64,000 nt of DNA from Cytophagales bacterium (GCA_020403045.1 JADBYK010000003.1:56827-120826); one strand, 5' to 3'. Shown: positions 26,562 to 34,956, numbered from the stretch's first letter. Notes: generated by a model from the letters alone, not told the origin. Translations and numbers: made by a program.

Positions 26562-27903
26562 GCAAAAGCCACTCAATTATTTTCTGTTACTTATATCTTT
26601 CATTTCCTATTGTCTAATTGCATTCCAAATTGAGCGATATGAGACCACCCAACTATTGGTGAGTTTTGGACTTCTCTTTTTGATCTACGTATGGGTTCTT
26701 CGAAGTGAAAGTGAAACAGAAATTTCTTTTTGGATACTTGCCGCGATCCTTTTTAGGCTTTGCTTTCTTTTTTCCACGCCACTGTTGTCCGATGATTTTT
26801 ATCGATTCATCTGGGATGGAAGACTCCTGGCGGCCGGTATACATCCATTTGCTGAATTACCACGCTATTACATTGAAAATACTACTATCATTCCCGGCAT
26901 AGATAAAAGCCTGTTTGATAAACTCAACAGCCCAGACTATTTCACCATCTATCCACCGGTTAATCAATTCGTTTTCTGGGTGGCAGCGAAATTATCGTTT
27001 GGCTCGATCACATCAAGTAGTTTAGTTATCAGACTATTCATACTAGCCTCAGAAATTGGAACTATCTGGTTGATCAAAAAGATACTCCATCATTATCAGT
27101 TGCCGGCACGAAACGCATTACTGTACGCACTTAATCCACTTGTCATTATAGAGCTGACGGGCAATCTTCATTTTGAAGCCTTATTAATTTTCTTTTTGTT
27201 GTTAAGCTATTGGCTGCTTATAACAGGTAAATTGATTTCATCTGCCATCAGTTTCAGCCTTGCTATTTGCACTAAGCTGGTTCCGCTAATTCTTCTGCCG
27301 TTGATGTTTAGTAGATTGGGTTGGAAAAAATCTTCCATATACTATTTAGTTATTGGAGTGTCCACTATTTTGCTCTTTTTTCCGTTGCTCAACGCTGAAA
27401 TAATTTCAGGATTCAACGAAAGTATAGGCTACTATTTCAAAAAGTTTGAGTTCAACGCAAGCATATACTATCTCGTGAGAGAGTGGGGCTTTTGGAAATA
27501 TGGATACAATATCATTCAAACGGTTGGGTGGAAGTTGGCCGTCTACTGCACGTTCTCAATTCTGGTTTACACTTCATGGGATTATATTCAAAACTCAAAA
27601 CTCAAAATTCAAAAAAATTTCAACCTTCGTAATTTACCAAATTCATTCTTGGTTATCCTGTGTAACTATTTTGCTTTCGCTACCACCGTTCATCCTTGGT
27701 ACATAACTACCATTTTGGCATTTTCGGCATTAACCCCTTTTCGTTTTCCTTTAATTTGGACAGCATTGATATTTTTAACTTATGTGGGTTACACAAAAAC
27801 TGGATTTTCTGAAAATCTTTGGATAACTTCAATCGAATATGTAATGTTAATTGGTTATATTACTTATGAACTAATATGGAAAAAAGAGAAATCATTTGCA
27901 TAG
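26554..27903 (+). CDS. Polytopic GT-C glycosyltransferase (polyprenyl-phosphate-sugar dependent type)
   Basis: A 449-residue membrane protein with about 10-12 hydrophobic segments. The first large periplasmic loop has the acidic motif TPLLSDDFYRFIWDGRLLA followed by GIHPFAELPRYY and IYPPVNQFVFWVAA, the pattern of bacterial mannosyltransferases that use polyprenyl-phosphate-mannose. It overlaps the upstream gene by 8 bases and the downstream rhodanese gene by 28 bases. A copy of the short-word repeat (27586-27624) is translated here as IQNSKLKIQKNFNL, probably in a loop between two helices. Confidence 0.8.
   Translation: MRKQKPLNYFLLLISFISYCLIAFQIERYETTQLLVSFGLLFLIYVWVLRSESETEISFWILAAILFRLCFLFSTPLLSDDFYRFIWDGRLLAAGIHPFAELPRYYIENTTIIPGIDKSLFDKLNSPDYFTIYPPVNQFVFWVAAKLSFGSITSSSLVIRLFILASEIGTIWLIKKILHHYQLPARNALLYALNPLVIIELTGNLHFEALLIFFLLLSYWLLITGKLISSAISFSLAICTKLVPLILLPLMFSRLGWKKSSIYYLVIGVSTILLFFPLLNAEIISGFNESIGYYFKKFEFNASIYYLVREWGFWKYGYNIIQTVGWKLAVYCTFSILVYTSWDYIQNSKLKIQKNFNLRNLPNSFLVILCNYFAFATTVHPWYITTILAFSALTPFRFPLIWTALIFLTYVGYTKTGFSENLWITSIEYVMLIGYITYELIWKKEKSFA
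27586..27624. repeat. Short-word repeat inside a membrane glycosyltransferase gene
   Basis: Tandem words ATTCAAAACTCAAAA, CTCAAAATTCAAAA and a trailing TTTCAAC lie in frame within the GT-C coding region without breaking it. These are the TTCAA-type words found at 31076, 31708 and 59019 in non-coding or leader positions. The translated segment is hydrophilic (QNSKLKIQKN). Confidence 0.55.
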
Positions 27904-28376
27904 TCTTACTTGCTTTGACCTGTTCTGCCTATGCACAAAGTGAGTATGATAAGAAGTTAAAATCGCTGTATAGAAATAGCGTGAAAACGATAAAGCCGGC
28001 AGACTTGAAAGAGCTTGTCGCAAAAGGTGAAAAAATAACAATTTTAGATACAAGAGCTCCTGAAGAATTTAATGTTAGTCATTTGAAAGGTGCTCGGTTT
28101 CTCAACTATGGGTCATACTCAATTGAAGATCTCAAAAAACTTCCCAAAAACGAAAAGATTATTGTGTATTGTAGTGTGGGTTACCGAAGTGAGCGAGTGG
28201 GAGAAAAGCTACAAAAGCTAGGCTATCAAAATGTATACAATATCTATGGAGGCATTTTCGAATGGAAAAATGAAGGGATGCCAGTTGTCAACAGGCAGAA
28301 TCAGCCAACAGATAGCGTTCACACCTACAATAAGAATTGGTCGAAGTGGCTACTGAAAGGTGTAAAAGTTTATTAA
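27876..28376 (+). CDS. Exported rhodanese-like protein
   Basis: A 166-residue protein with a signal peptide (IICIVLLALTCSAYAQ) and a single rhodanese domain: ITILDTRAPEEFNVSHLKGA, the active-site loop YCSVGYRSERVG with catalytic Cys, and NIYGGIFEWKNEGMPV at the end. Rhodaneses transfer sulfane sulfur to thiophilic acceptors; a periplasmic location suggests a redox or sulfur-handling role. Its start overlaps the GT-C gene by 28 bases, so it belongs to the same transcript. Confidence 0.88.
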   Translation: MEKREIICIVLLALTCSAYAQSEYDKKLKSLYRNSVKTIKPADLKELVAKGEKITILDTRAPEEFNVSHLKGARFLNYGSYSIEDLKKLPKNEKIIVYCSVGYRSERVGEKLQKLGYQNVYNIYGGIFEWKNEGMPVVNRQNQPTDSVHTYNKNWSKWLLKGVKVY

Positions 28377-28408
28377 ATTTGACTATTGTAGAGACCAAAA
28401 AAAACCGC

Positions 28409-28648
28409 ATGAAGACAAAAGAAGCTTTTCATAAACTCATTGATGAAATCAAGGACGAAGAAGTTTTAAAGGGTTACTTTCAATTGATTCGTCAATTGAA
28501 TATCAACCAAACGGGAAGTCTTTGGAACACGTTAAATCAAGAAGAAAAGGAAGAACTCTTGCTTTCATACGATGAAAGTCTTAACCCTGATAACCTTATA
28601 AGCCACAACCAAGTAAAGCAACAGCACATTAAATGGCTAGAGAAATAG
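28409..28648 (+). CDS. Probable antitoxin of a ParE/RelE-type module
   Basis: A 79-residue acidic protein (MKTKEAFHKLIDEIKDEEVL) overlapping the downstream toxin by 16 bases, the arrangement of type II toxin-antitoxin pairs. It has no recognisable ribbon-helix-helix; the sequence EEKEELLLSYDESLNPDNL resembles short antitoxins paired with Bacteroidota ParE/RelE toxins. I take ATG 28409; the frame is open 24 codons further upstream, overlapping the rhodanese gene. Confidence 0.7.
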   Translation: MKTKEAFHKLIDEIKDEEVLKGYFQLIRQLNINQTGSLWNTLNQEEKEELLLSYDESLNPDNLISHNQVKQQHIKWLEK

Positions 28649-28929
28649 TCTGGACAAAAAGAGCGAATAACAAGTTCAATAAAATTTTGGAGTATCTTGA
28701 GTTGGAGTGGGGAAGTCAGGTAACAAAAAATTTTGTCATCAGAACTTACACGATCCTAGATCTCATTTCTGATCAACCTGAAATCGGATCACTAGAAAAT
28801 CAAGAAAAGAATATTCGAGGCTTTTTGCTAACGAAACACAATCGACTTTTCTATCGAACAACAACTAAAGAAATAATTCTATTAAATTTTTTTGATACGA
28901 GATCAGGATCTAAGAGAATCAAATTCTAG
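28633..28929 (+). CDS. RelE/ParE-family toxin
   Basis: A 98-residue basic protein with the RelE/ParE fold pattern: an N-terminal strand and helix (EIVWTKRANNKFNKILEYLE), a middle SLENQEKNIRGFLLTKHNRL and the C-terminal strand FYRTTTKEIILLNFFDTRSG. ParE members poison gyrase, RelE members cleave mRNA on ribosomes; the two cannot be separated here. It lies between the rhodanese and TIGR04282 genes on the same strand, probably inserted into an older operon. Confidence 0.84.
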   Translation: MAREIVWTKRANNKFNKILEYLELEWGSQVTKNFVIRTYTILDLISDQPEIGSLENQEKNIRGFLLTKHNRLFYRTTTKEIILLNFFDTRSGSKRIKF

Positions 28930-28938
28930 AACTGAAGC

Positions 28939-29538
28939 ATGGAATCAAAAAATCTTCTTATCATCTTCTATCGCAATCCTGAACTCGGAAAAGTTAAAAC
29001 CCGATTAGCCAAAACTCTTGGTGACGAGAAAGCACTGGCTATATATCTGGCGCTTTCTTCGCACACACGATTCATAACGGAAAATTTAACAATCGATAAA
29101 GTAATCTACTATTCCAAATTTGTGGATACGGAAGATGTATGGCCCAATACCACGTTTCAAAAAAAACTGCAGAATGGAAATGATCTGGGTGAGAAGATGA
29201 ATAATGCTTTTGTTGAGGGATTTCAGAGCGGATATGAACGGGTTTGCATCATCGGCACTGATTGTTTTGAGTTAAGTCGAGATATTATCAAACAGGCATT
29301 CGACCAACTACATACAAACGATGCAGTCATTGGCCCCGCTAAAGATGGAGGCTATTATCTACTCGGCATGAAAAAACATATGCCTGAGCTGTTTAGAAAC
29401 AAAATGTGGAGTACTGACACCGTTGCAACAGATACAATCCAAAACTTCAAAGACCTAAGTATAATCTATACCCAGCTGGAAGTTTTAACAGATGTAGACG
29501 AAGAAAAAGATCTTCCCGCTAACTTCTCAAAACAATAA
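28939..29538 (+). CDS. TIGR04282-type glycosyltransferase (DUF2064)
   Basis: A 199-residue nucleotide-diphospho-sugar transferase fold: LLIIFYRNPELGKVKTRLAK at the N-terminus, then GNDLGEKMNNAFVEGF, IIGTDCFELSRDII and VIGPAKDGGYYLLGMKK. The family is best known beside arsenosugar genes and often accompanies GT2 and rhodanese genes, as here. It ends a plus-strand run of glycosyltransferases and is convergent with the Crp/Fnr gene, 11 bases away. The donor and acceptor are unknown. Confidence 0.86.
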   Translation: MESKNLLIIFYRNPELGKVKTRLAKTLGDEKALAIYLALSSHTRFITENLTIDKVIYYSKFVDTEDVWPNTTFQKKLQNGNDLGEKMNNAFVEGFQSGYERVCIIGTDCFELSRDIIKQAFDQLHTNDAVIGPAKDGGYYLLGMKKHMPELFRNKMWSTDTVATDTIQNFKDLSIIYTQLEVLTDVDEEKDLPANFSKQ

Positions 29539-29549
29539 GCAAGTTTCGA

Positions 29550-30227
29550 TCAAGCTAGCTTTTCCAAATCACGGACTAGTATGCGTTTCCGATCAAAATT
29601 GATCAGGTTCTTTTCCTTCAGATCGTTCAAGATTGTAGTAACTGTTTGACGCGATGTACCAGTCAATGAAGCAATGTCTTGATGGGTGAGTTTCGTTTGA
29701 ATCAGTGTCTCAAAGCCCACTTTTTTTCCTTTCCAGGATGCAGCATCTTTGATAAATTCCACAATCCGCGTTCTTGCATCTTTAAAAACAAGCAATTCCA
29801 ATTTTCGCTCGAGTTTCATCAACCTCAGCCCCACGAATTTTAACATTTTAAAACTAAGTTCGCGATTCTCATACATGAGCTCTTTCATTTCATCCAAGCT
29901 TAATGGACAAATTGTGCAGTCATCCATCGCTTGAGCGAAATCGCGCCTGTTCTCTTCACCGGCAAGCACCAGTTCTCCAAATATTTCACCAGTCGACAAG
30001 ATGGCGGTCGTGATCTCTTTCCCTTCGTCCAGATAACGCCCAATCTTGACCCGGCCATTTACAATCATGTAAATATGAGTGGCTTTATCATCCAGGAAAT
30101 AGATAAACTGATCGCGCTTAAAACTTAAGAAGTTATGTCTTCCAGCCATTGCTTTAACCTTGTGAGGGCACAGCGTATTATAAAGATTTACACTCTCAAA
30201 ATACCAAAGAGCCGCAGTGTTGTTCAT
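29550..30227 (-). CDS. Crp/Fnr-family transcriptional regulator
   Basis: A 225-residue regulator with an N-terminal cyclic-nucleotide-binding-type beta roll (VNGRVKIGRYLDEGKEITTA, then LSTGEIFGELVLAG), a long dimer helix (LRLMKLERKLELLVF) and a C-terminal winged helix (TKLTHQDIASLTGTSRQTVT, then LNDLKEKNLINFDRKRI). There is no N-terminal cysteine cluster of the Fnr type, although isolated Cys occur in DDCTICPLS. The recognition helix GTSRQTV is Crp-like, compatible with palindromes such as TTGTCA-N6-TGACAA. It is divergent from the MOSC gene. Confidence 0.9.
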   Translation of the reverse strand: MNNTAALWYFESVNLYNTLCPHKVKAMAGRHNFLSFKRDQFIYFLDDKATHIYMIVNGRVKIGRYLDEGKEITTAILSTGEIFGELVLAGEENRRDFAQAMDDCTICPLSLDEMKELMYENRELSFKMLKFVGLRLMKLERKLELLVFKDARTRIVEFIKDAASWKGKKVGFETLIQTKLTHQDIASLTGTSRQTVTTILNDLKEKNLINFDRKRILVRDLEKLA

Positions 30228-30279
30228 AATTCTTTACTCCTTATTCACTAAGTTAGCGCAAAATATCACATAAAAGTTC

Positions 30280-31077
30280 ATGAGTGGATTGCGTTTAACT
30301 GAAATTTGGATTTATCCTATCAAATCGATGGGTGGCATTCGCTTAAATTCGGCAAAAGTTGAGGGCAAGGGACTCAAATTTGACAGACGTTGGATGTTGG
30401 TGGACGAAAATAACACCTTCATCACCCAACGCAAAATCTCCAGGTTGGCGCTATTCAAGCTAGAAATGAAACTTGATTTTTTCCTTGTTAGATTCAAAAA
30501 CGAGTCCATTGAGCTACCCTTTTCTACCCCACAGAATACAAAGCCTATTCTTGCCACTATTTGGGATGATCAAGTAAGTACGATAGAAGTATCAGAAAAC
30601 TTCAGCCAATGGTTCTCTGATAAATTGGGATTTCAATGCAAACTGGTGTCCTTCCCGGAGAAAAATACCCGTTTAGTTGACGCACAATATGCAATAAGCC
30701 AAAATCATGTAAGCCTCGCAGACGGCTATCCTATTTTGACGATCGGTCAAAGCTCGCTGGATGATCTTAATCAAAAACTTGAATCACCCGTCCCGATGGA
30801 TCGCTTTCGACCCAATCTGGTTTTTACAGGTGGGCAACCTTACGAGGAAGATTCATGGAAAGAGTTTACTATTGGGATGAATAAGTTCATGGGTGTAAAG
30901 CCGTGTAGTCGCTGTGTGCTCACTACCATCAATCAACTTACCGGAGAGCAAGGAAAAGAACCGTTGGCTACATTGGCAACCTATCGCAAAAAAGAAAATC
31001 AAATTTATTTTGGGCAAAATGTTATATCAATAGATCACCATGAAATACACGAGGGCGATGAAATCAAACTACATTAA
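30280..31077 (+). CDS. MOSC-domain protein with N-terminal beta-barrel
   Basis: A 265-residue protein: MOSC_N barrel (LTEIWIYPIKSMGGIRLNSA, then GLKFDRRWMLVDENNTFITQ) followed by a MOSC domain with PMDRFRPNLVFTGG and the conserved cysteine region VKPCSRCVLTTIN. This is the YcbX/mARC type, whose members bind a molybdenum cofactor and reduce N-hydroxylated compounds. The 2Fe-2S ferredoxin domain of YcbX is missing. Its 3' end overlaps the start of the SCO1 gene by 20 bases. Confidence 0.88.
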   Translation: MSGLRLTEIWIYPIKSMGGIRLNSAKVEGKGLKFDRRWMLVDENNTFITQRKISRLALFKLEMKLDFFLVRFKNESIELPFSTPQNTKPILATIWDDQVSTIEVSENFSQWFSDKLGFQCKLVSFPEKNTRLVDAQYAISQNHVSLADGYPILTIGQSSLDDLNQKLESPVPMDRFRPNLVFTGGQPYEEDSWKEFTIGMNKFMGVKPCSRCVLTTINQLTGEQGKEPLATLATYRKKENQIYFGQNVISIDHHEIHEGDEIKLH

Positions 31078-31708
31078 ATTCAACATTCAACATTCAACGT
31101 TCAAAATTAGTACAGCGCTACTGTCCATTGCCTGTTGTATTCTTTTTTCGTGCGGTCCTAAAGAAAAGGATTTACCCATTTTTGGGGAGCGTGATGTGGT
31201 TGGAAGCGATACCATTTACCATACTATTGCAAAGTTTCAGTTTGTCGATCAGGACAGTGCCTTGGTCACCAACGAAACTTTCAAAGACAAAATCTATGTG
31301 GCCGATTTCTTTTTCACCTCTTGCCGCACGATCTGCCCCATCATGAAAACACAAATGTTGCGCGTTTACGAAGCTACTCAGGAAATGCCGGATGTGCTTC
31401 TACTTTCTCATACCATCGACCCGGAATATGATACGGTTGCACTCCTGCACGATTTTGCCGAACGATTGGAAGTGGAAAGTAAGCGTTGGCACTTCGTTAC
31501 CGGTGCAAAAGATTCCATTTTCAGAATCGCCCAGACGAGCTATTTCGCAACTGCCATGGAAGACAAAACTGAACCAGATGGTTTTATTCACAGCGGGGCG
31601 TTCCTTCTCATTGATAAAAAAGGAAGAATCAGGGGAAAATACGATGGCACTAAAGAGGAAGAAGTGAATAGATTGATCGTTGACATTAAAAGATTACGAA
31701 GATTGTGA
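31058..31708 (+). CDS. SCO1/SenC-family lipoprotein
   Basis: A 216-residue lipoprotein with lipobox ILFSC (Cys 32) and a thioredoxin-like SCO domain. The copper-binding motif CxxxC is C89-R-T-I-C93 and the conserved histidine is in DGFIHSGAF. SCO proteins deliver copper to, or reduce, the CuA site of cytochrome oxidase. The n-region of the signal peptide (KFNIQHSTFKIST) is a translation of the short-word repeat at 31076-31108. An alternative ATG lies six codons upstream at 31040. The next gene, a cytochrome c, overlaps by four bases (GTGA). Confidence 0.9.
   Translation: MKSNYIKFNIQHSTFKISTALLSIACCILFSCGPKEKDLPIFGERDVVGSDTIYHTIAKFQFVDQDSALVTNETFKDKIYVADFFFTSCRTICPIMKTQMLRVYEATQEMPDVLLLSHTIDPEYDTVALLHDFAERLEVESKRWHFVTGAKDSIFRIAQTSYFATAMEDKTEPDGFIHSGAFLLIDKKGRIRGKYDGTKEEEVNRLIVDIKRLRRL
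31076..31108. repeat. TTCAACA-type tandem repeat at the start of the SCO1 gene
   Basis: ATTCAACATTCAACATTCAA followed by CGTTCAAAATT gives four TTCAA words at 7-base spacing. It spans the MOSC stop codon and the first codons of the SCO1 gene, so part of the signal peptide is repeat-derived. Confidence 0.65.
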
Positions 31709-32157
31709 ATTCAACATTCAACATTCAACATTCAAAACTAAATGTCTTTTTTTGGATAGTATACAGCTGTTTACACCTTGCGGCTTGTGGGCAAGCATCC
31801 AACAAGGCCACGAAGTTTCAACAATACTTTGTGCAAGGAGAGCAACTGTACCTCAAAAGCTGTAGCAATTGCCATCAAAAAAAAGGCGATGGCTTGGGCA
31901 GACTATACCCTCCACTAAACAATTCTGACTATATGGATCAACATCTCGAAGATGTGATCTGCATCATGAAAAATGGAGTGAAAGGTGAACTGCTCGTAAA
32001 TGGCAAAAAATACAACAAAGAGATGAAGGGCATTCCTTCGCTAACAGAACTTGAAATTGCTGAGATCGCCACATATATCTATAATTCCTGGGGCCGCCAA
32101 CGTGGACTAATCGACATACAAACAGTTGCCAAGGCCTTGGAAAAATGCCCGCAATAG
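31705..32157 (+). CDS. Monohaem cytochrome c lipoprotein
   Basis: A 150-residue protein starting at GTG 31705, whose first two bases overlap the SCO1 stop (GTGA). The signal peptide ends in the lipobox LAACG (Cys 28) and its first residues (NSTFNIQHSKLN) again come from the short-word repeat. The haem motif is SCSNCH and the methionine ligand is probably in NKEMKGIP. YPPLNNSDYM relates it to the cytochrome at 14816-15229. Coupling to SCO1 suggests a respiratory role at the outer face of the inner membrane. Confidence 0.88.
   Translation: MNSTFNIQHSKLNVFFWIVYSCLHLAACGQASNKATKFQQYFVQGEQLYLKSCSNCHQKKGDGLGRLYPPLNNSDYMDQHLEDVICIMKNGVKGELLVNGKKYNKEMKGIPSLTELEIAEIATYIYNSWGRQRGLIDIQTVAKALEKCPQ
31708..31739. 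repeat. TTCAACA-type tandem repeat at the start of the cytochrome c gene
   Basis: Four TTCAA words at 7-base spacing (ATTCAACATTCAACATTCAA, then CATTCAAAAC) almost identical to the copy at 31076-31108. They encode residues 2-12 of the cytochrome c lipoprotein, directly before its hydrophobic signal core. Confidence 0.65.
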
Positions 32158-32226
32158 CTCATCCAACCAAAAATGATCTCTTTCTTGATATTTTTAAAAT
32201 CTGAGAAATAGCGCTAATTTTCAAGT

Positions 32227-33297
32227 ATGTCAAGGCTACCCGTAAGTCGATTCAACTCGAGGAAAGCACTTTTATTCATGGGTGTAGTTGCCGGAATCTA
32301 TGCGCTGCTGCTAGCTTTGTTAATGTACGCTGAACAAGATTCGCCAAACCGAAAATTGATCTCTCTTCAAGACGGCCTCTGGTTCCTGATGGAGACATTA
32401 ACAACGGTTGGATATGGCGATGTCTTACCGGTGACCTATTGGGGCAGGATGGTAGGTCTGGTTTTTTTATTTCTGAATCTTGGTGTTTACGGATTAATAA
32501 TTGGACAGATCGCAAATTTTATGAGTACAGTACAAGAAAACAAGAAGTTGGGCCTCAGCGGAACCAGCTTCAAAAATCATGTGGTCATTATTGGATGGAA
32601 TGATTTCGGTCACTCGGTCATCAGCCACTTGGTGGGAGCAGGAAAACAGGTAGCCGTGGTCACTAAAGATAGAAACAACATAGATATGATCAGGGAATAT
32701 TATAATGAGGACAAAGTATACACCCTCTACTCTGACTACAACAATTTTGAATTGATGGAAAAATCAAACATAGTAAATGCATCCATCGTATTCATTAACC
32801 TGAATGACGATACAGAAAAACTAGTATACATTATCAACATCAAAAAGCATTTTCCTAGTTTGAACTATGTAGTTACTTTAGACAACGGCAATCTAAAGAG
32901 CACATTTCAGGCAGCGGGTGTGATGTATACCATTTCAAAAAATGAAATTTCCTCCAAACTATTGGCCAGTTACATCTACGAACCCGATGTCGCACTTTTC
33001 AGTGAAGAGCTGATCGCCTATGCCCACGAAGCCCACGAATACGATATGAAGCAAGTCCTCGTAAAGGGTAACAATCCTTTTGCCGGAATGTACTACGAAA
33101 AGTCTTTTTTCGACCTCAAAAAGAGTTGCAACGTGGTGCTCATCGGTTTGGTAAAAAATGTTGACGGACAGAGAAAGCTCTTAAAGAATCCGGAAGGATC
33201 TTTAAAAATAGAGGTGGGCGACTACATGATTATGATGATGGATGGCAAAGGTGCCGAACTTCTTAGGAAGCAATTCCATATTGAGGAAGGGATATAA
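32227..33297 (+). CDS. Two-helix potassium channel with RCK/TrkA regulatory domains
   Basis: 356 residues. Two membrane helices (about 13-35 and 72-97) flank a pore loop with the selectivity filter TVGYGD at residues 60-65. A cytosolic TrkA-N domain starts at VVIIGWNDFGHSVISHL (119-135) and the end looks like a TrkA-C segment (LKIEVGDYMIMMMDGKGAE). The layout is MthK/Kch-like. The GWNDFG loop replaces the usual GxGxxG, so nucleotide binding may differ. It is followed by a perfect hairpin shared with floA. Confidence 0.9.
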   Translation: MSRLPVSRFNSRKALLFMGVVAGIYALLLALLMYAEQDSPNRKLISLQDGLWFLMETLTTVGYGDVLPVTYWGRMVGLVFLFLNLGVYGLIIGQIANFMSTVQENKKLGLSGTSFKNHVVIIGWNDFGHSVISHLVGAGKQVAVVTKDRNNIDMIREYYNEDKVYTLYSDYNNFELMEKSNIVNASIVFINLNDDTEKLVYIINIKKHFPSLNYVVTLDNGNLKSTFQAAGVMYTISKNEISSKLLASYIYEPDVALFSEELIAYAHEAHEYDMKQVLVKGNNPFAGMYYEKSFFDLKKSCNVVLIGLVKNVDGQRKLLKNPEGSLKIEVGDYMIMMMDGKGAELLRKQFHIEEGI

Positions 33298-33336
33298 AAA
33301 ACCAGGTCTTCCGCTTTGGGCAGAAGACCTGGTTTT
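33298..33336. terminator. Bidirectional terminator between the K+ channel and floA
   Basis: AAAACCAGGTCTTC (33298-33311) and GAAGACCTGGTTTT (33323-33336) form a perfect 14-bp stem with an 11-base loop. The A/T ends give a T-run in both directions, and the element lies between two convergent genes, so it fits a rho-independent terminator for both. Confidence 0.85.
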
Positions 33337-33354
33337 GATTTAGATAACAAATCT

Positions 33355-34338
33355 TTATTTAGCTGGTGCGGTACCTCCGCTCTTTCCGGAGCCAGAAATC
33401 GAATTTCTCATTTCTGTATCTGCCTGTACGTTCTGCATCTTATAATAATCCATTACGCCTAAGTTTCCATTGAGAAAAGCTTGTGCAATTGACTTAGGAA
33501 TTTCAGCTTCCGCTTCAATTACCTTCGCGCGTGCCTCTTGCGCTTTTGCTTTCATCTCTTGCTCTACTGCAACGGCCATTGCTCTGCGCTCCTCGGCTCT
33601 TGCCTCTGCTACTCGCAAGTCAGCAGCTGCCTGGTCTGTTTGCAATTTCGCACCAATGTTCGCACCTACATCCACATCGGCAATATCAATAGATAGGATT
33701 TCAAACGCAGTACCTGCATCTAACCCACGGGAAAGAACCAGTTTAGATATCTTATCAGGATTGGCCAACACTTCTTTATGTGAAGCAGCCGAACCGATCG
33801 AAGTAACAATTCCCTCTCCTACTCTAGCCAAAATAGTTTCTTCACCGGCACCACCGACTAATTGTGCTAAGCTGGCACGTACGGTTACTCTGGCTATCGC
33901 AATCAACTGAATACCATCCGCAGCTACAGCAGCTACCTTTGGCGTGTTAATTACTTTTGGATTTACTGAAATCTGAACAGCCTCAAATACGTTACGGCCT
34001 GCCAGGTCAATAGCCGTAGCTTGCTTGAAAGTAAGACTGATGTTTGCTTTATCTGCCGAGATCAATGCTTTAATAACATTTGGCACATCACCACCTGCAA
34101 GGTAATGGGTTTCCAAATCGCTAGGTGTTAAGGGGATGCCAGCTTTCGTAGCAGTAATCAAAGAATTGACAATGATACTGGGCGGAATTTTGCGAAGCCT
34201 CATCCCGATTAGTTGGCCGATCGTAACTCTTACTCCGGAAAAAACAGCTGTAATCCACAAGCCTACCGGCACAAAGTAGGTGAACATGAAAAACGCGATA
34301 ATGCTGAGGAACACAATGAGAATAAATACTAAGTCCAT
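33355..34338 (-). CDS. floA: Flotillin-like protein FloA
   Basis: A 327-residue SPFH-type protein. One membrane segment (about 3-30) is followed by [20 protein letters not shown], the SPFH core ([20 protein letters not shown]) and a long Ala/Glu/Arg-rich coiled coil ([20 protein letters not shown], then [20 protein letters not shown]). FloA scaffolds functional membrane microdomains. It lies 13 bases after the nfeD-like gene on the same strand, the standard pairing for this family. Confidence 0.95.
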   Translation of the reverse strand: MDLVFILIVFLSIIAFFMFTYFVPVGLWITAVFSGVRVTIGQLIGMRLRKIPPSIIVNSLITATKAGIPLTPSDLETHYLAGGDVPNVIKALISADKANISLTFKQATAIDLAGRNVFEAVQISVNPKVINTPKVAAVAADGIQLIAIARVTVRASLAQLVGGAGEETILARVGEGIVTSIGSAASHKEVLANPDKISKLVLSRGLDAGTAFEILSIDIADVDVGANIGAKLQTDQAAADLRVAEARAEERRAMAVAVEQEMKAKAQEARAKVIEAEAEIPKSIAQAFLNGNLGVMDYYKMQNVQADTEMRNSISGSGKSGGTAPAK

Positions 34339-34351
34339 AATTTTTGCTTTT

Positions 34352-34822
34352 TTAGTTAATGGGTTCTATGATTATTTGGTTTGATACTATTTTGATTACT
34401 CTGATGCGACTACCACTATCCAAATAGTCGCCATTGGTTTTTACTTCTACAATTTGATTATTCAATTCTGCTTTTCCAATTGGACGCAAGGCTGAAATTG
34501 CTTTGCCCTCCATTCCAACCAACAGTTGGTCCAATTCCCCTTCATTTACTTTGCCTTTATTAGACGACTTTAGCGAAAACCGACTCCACATATTGGTGGT
34601 AAAAGAGAAATACAAAAGTCCACCACTCGCAACCGATGCGGTGCCTAGCATCACCCAACCGACTTCGCTGCCAAAGTACTTGAAGCTCAGCCCAACGCCC
34701 ACTACCAAAAAACAAAAACCTATGATCCCTACCACTGTTGTGCCAGGAACAAAAACGACCTCTGCCACCACTAAAACAAGGCCAAACACTACTAACGAAA
34801 TCACGGTTGACCACTCTGCCAT
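34352..34822 (-). CDS. NfeD-family membrane protein
   Basis: A 156-residue protein with three to four hydrophobic segments ([35 protein letters not shown] and [18 protein letters not shown]) and a C-terminal OB-fold domain ([20 protein letters not shown]). It is the short NfeD type without the ClpP-like protease domain and is the usual partner of FloA/flotillin. Its start codon lies at the edge of one arm of an inverted repeat (34822-34844). Confidence 0.9.
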   Translation of the reverse strand: MAEWSTVISLVVFGLVLVVAEVVFVPGTTVVGIIGFCFLVVGVGLSFKYFGSEVGWVMLGTASVASGGLLYFSFTTNMWSRFSLKSSNKGKVNEGELDQLLVGMEGKAISALRPIGKAELNNQIVEVKTNGDYLDSGSRIRVIKIVSNQIIIEPIN

Positions 34823-34956
34823 TTACGATTCTAGATTTATGATTATTGCCAAAGCTCGCATAAAACTACACAATATTAAGTTCACCCGATTTCGAATCTT
34901 TGCCACTCACGATTTCGTTATACTTCACTACTCAATCATAAATCCGAAATCGTAAA
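34822..34956. repeat. Inverted repeat pair between nfeD and proS
   Basis: TTTACGATTCTAGATTTATG ATT (34822-34844) and its near-complement (34934-34956, containing CATAAATCCGAAATCGTAAA) match at 20 of 23 positions and are 89 bases apart. Between them lie further related words (CGATTTCGAATC, CACGATTTCG). The pair occupies almost all of the 143-base gap. Same family as 58780-58854. Confidence 0.6.
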
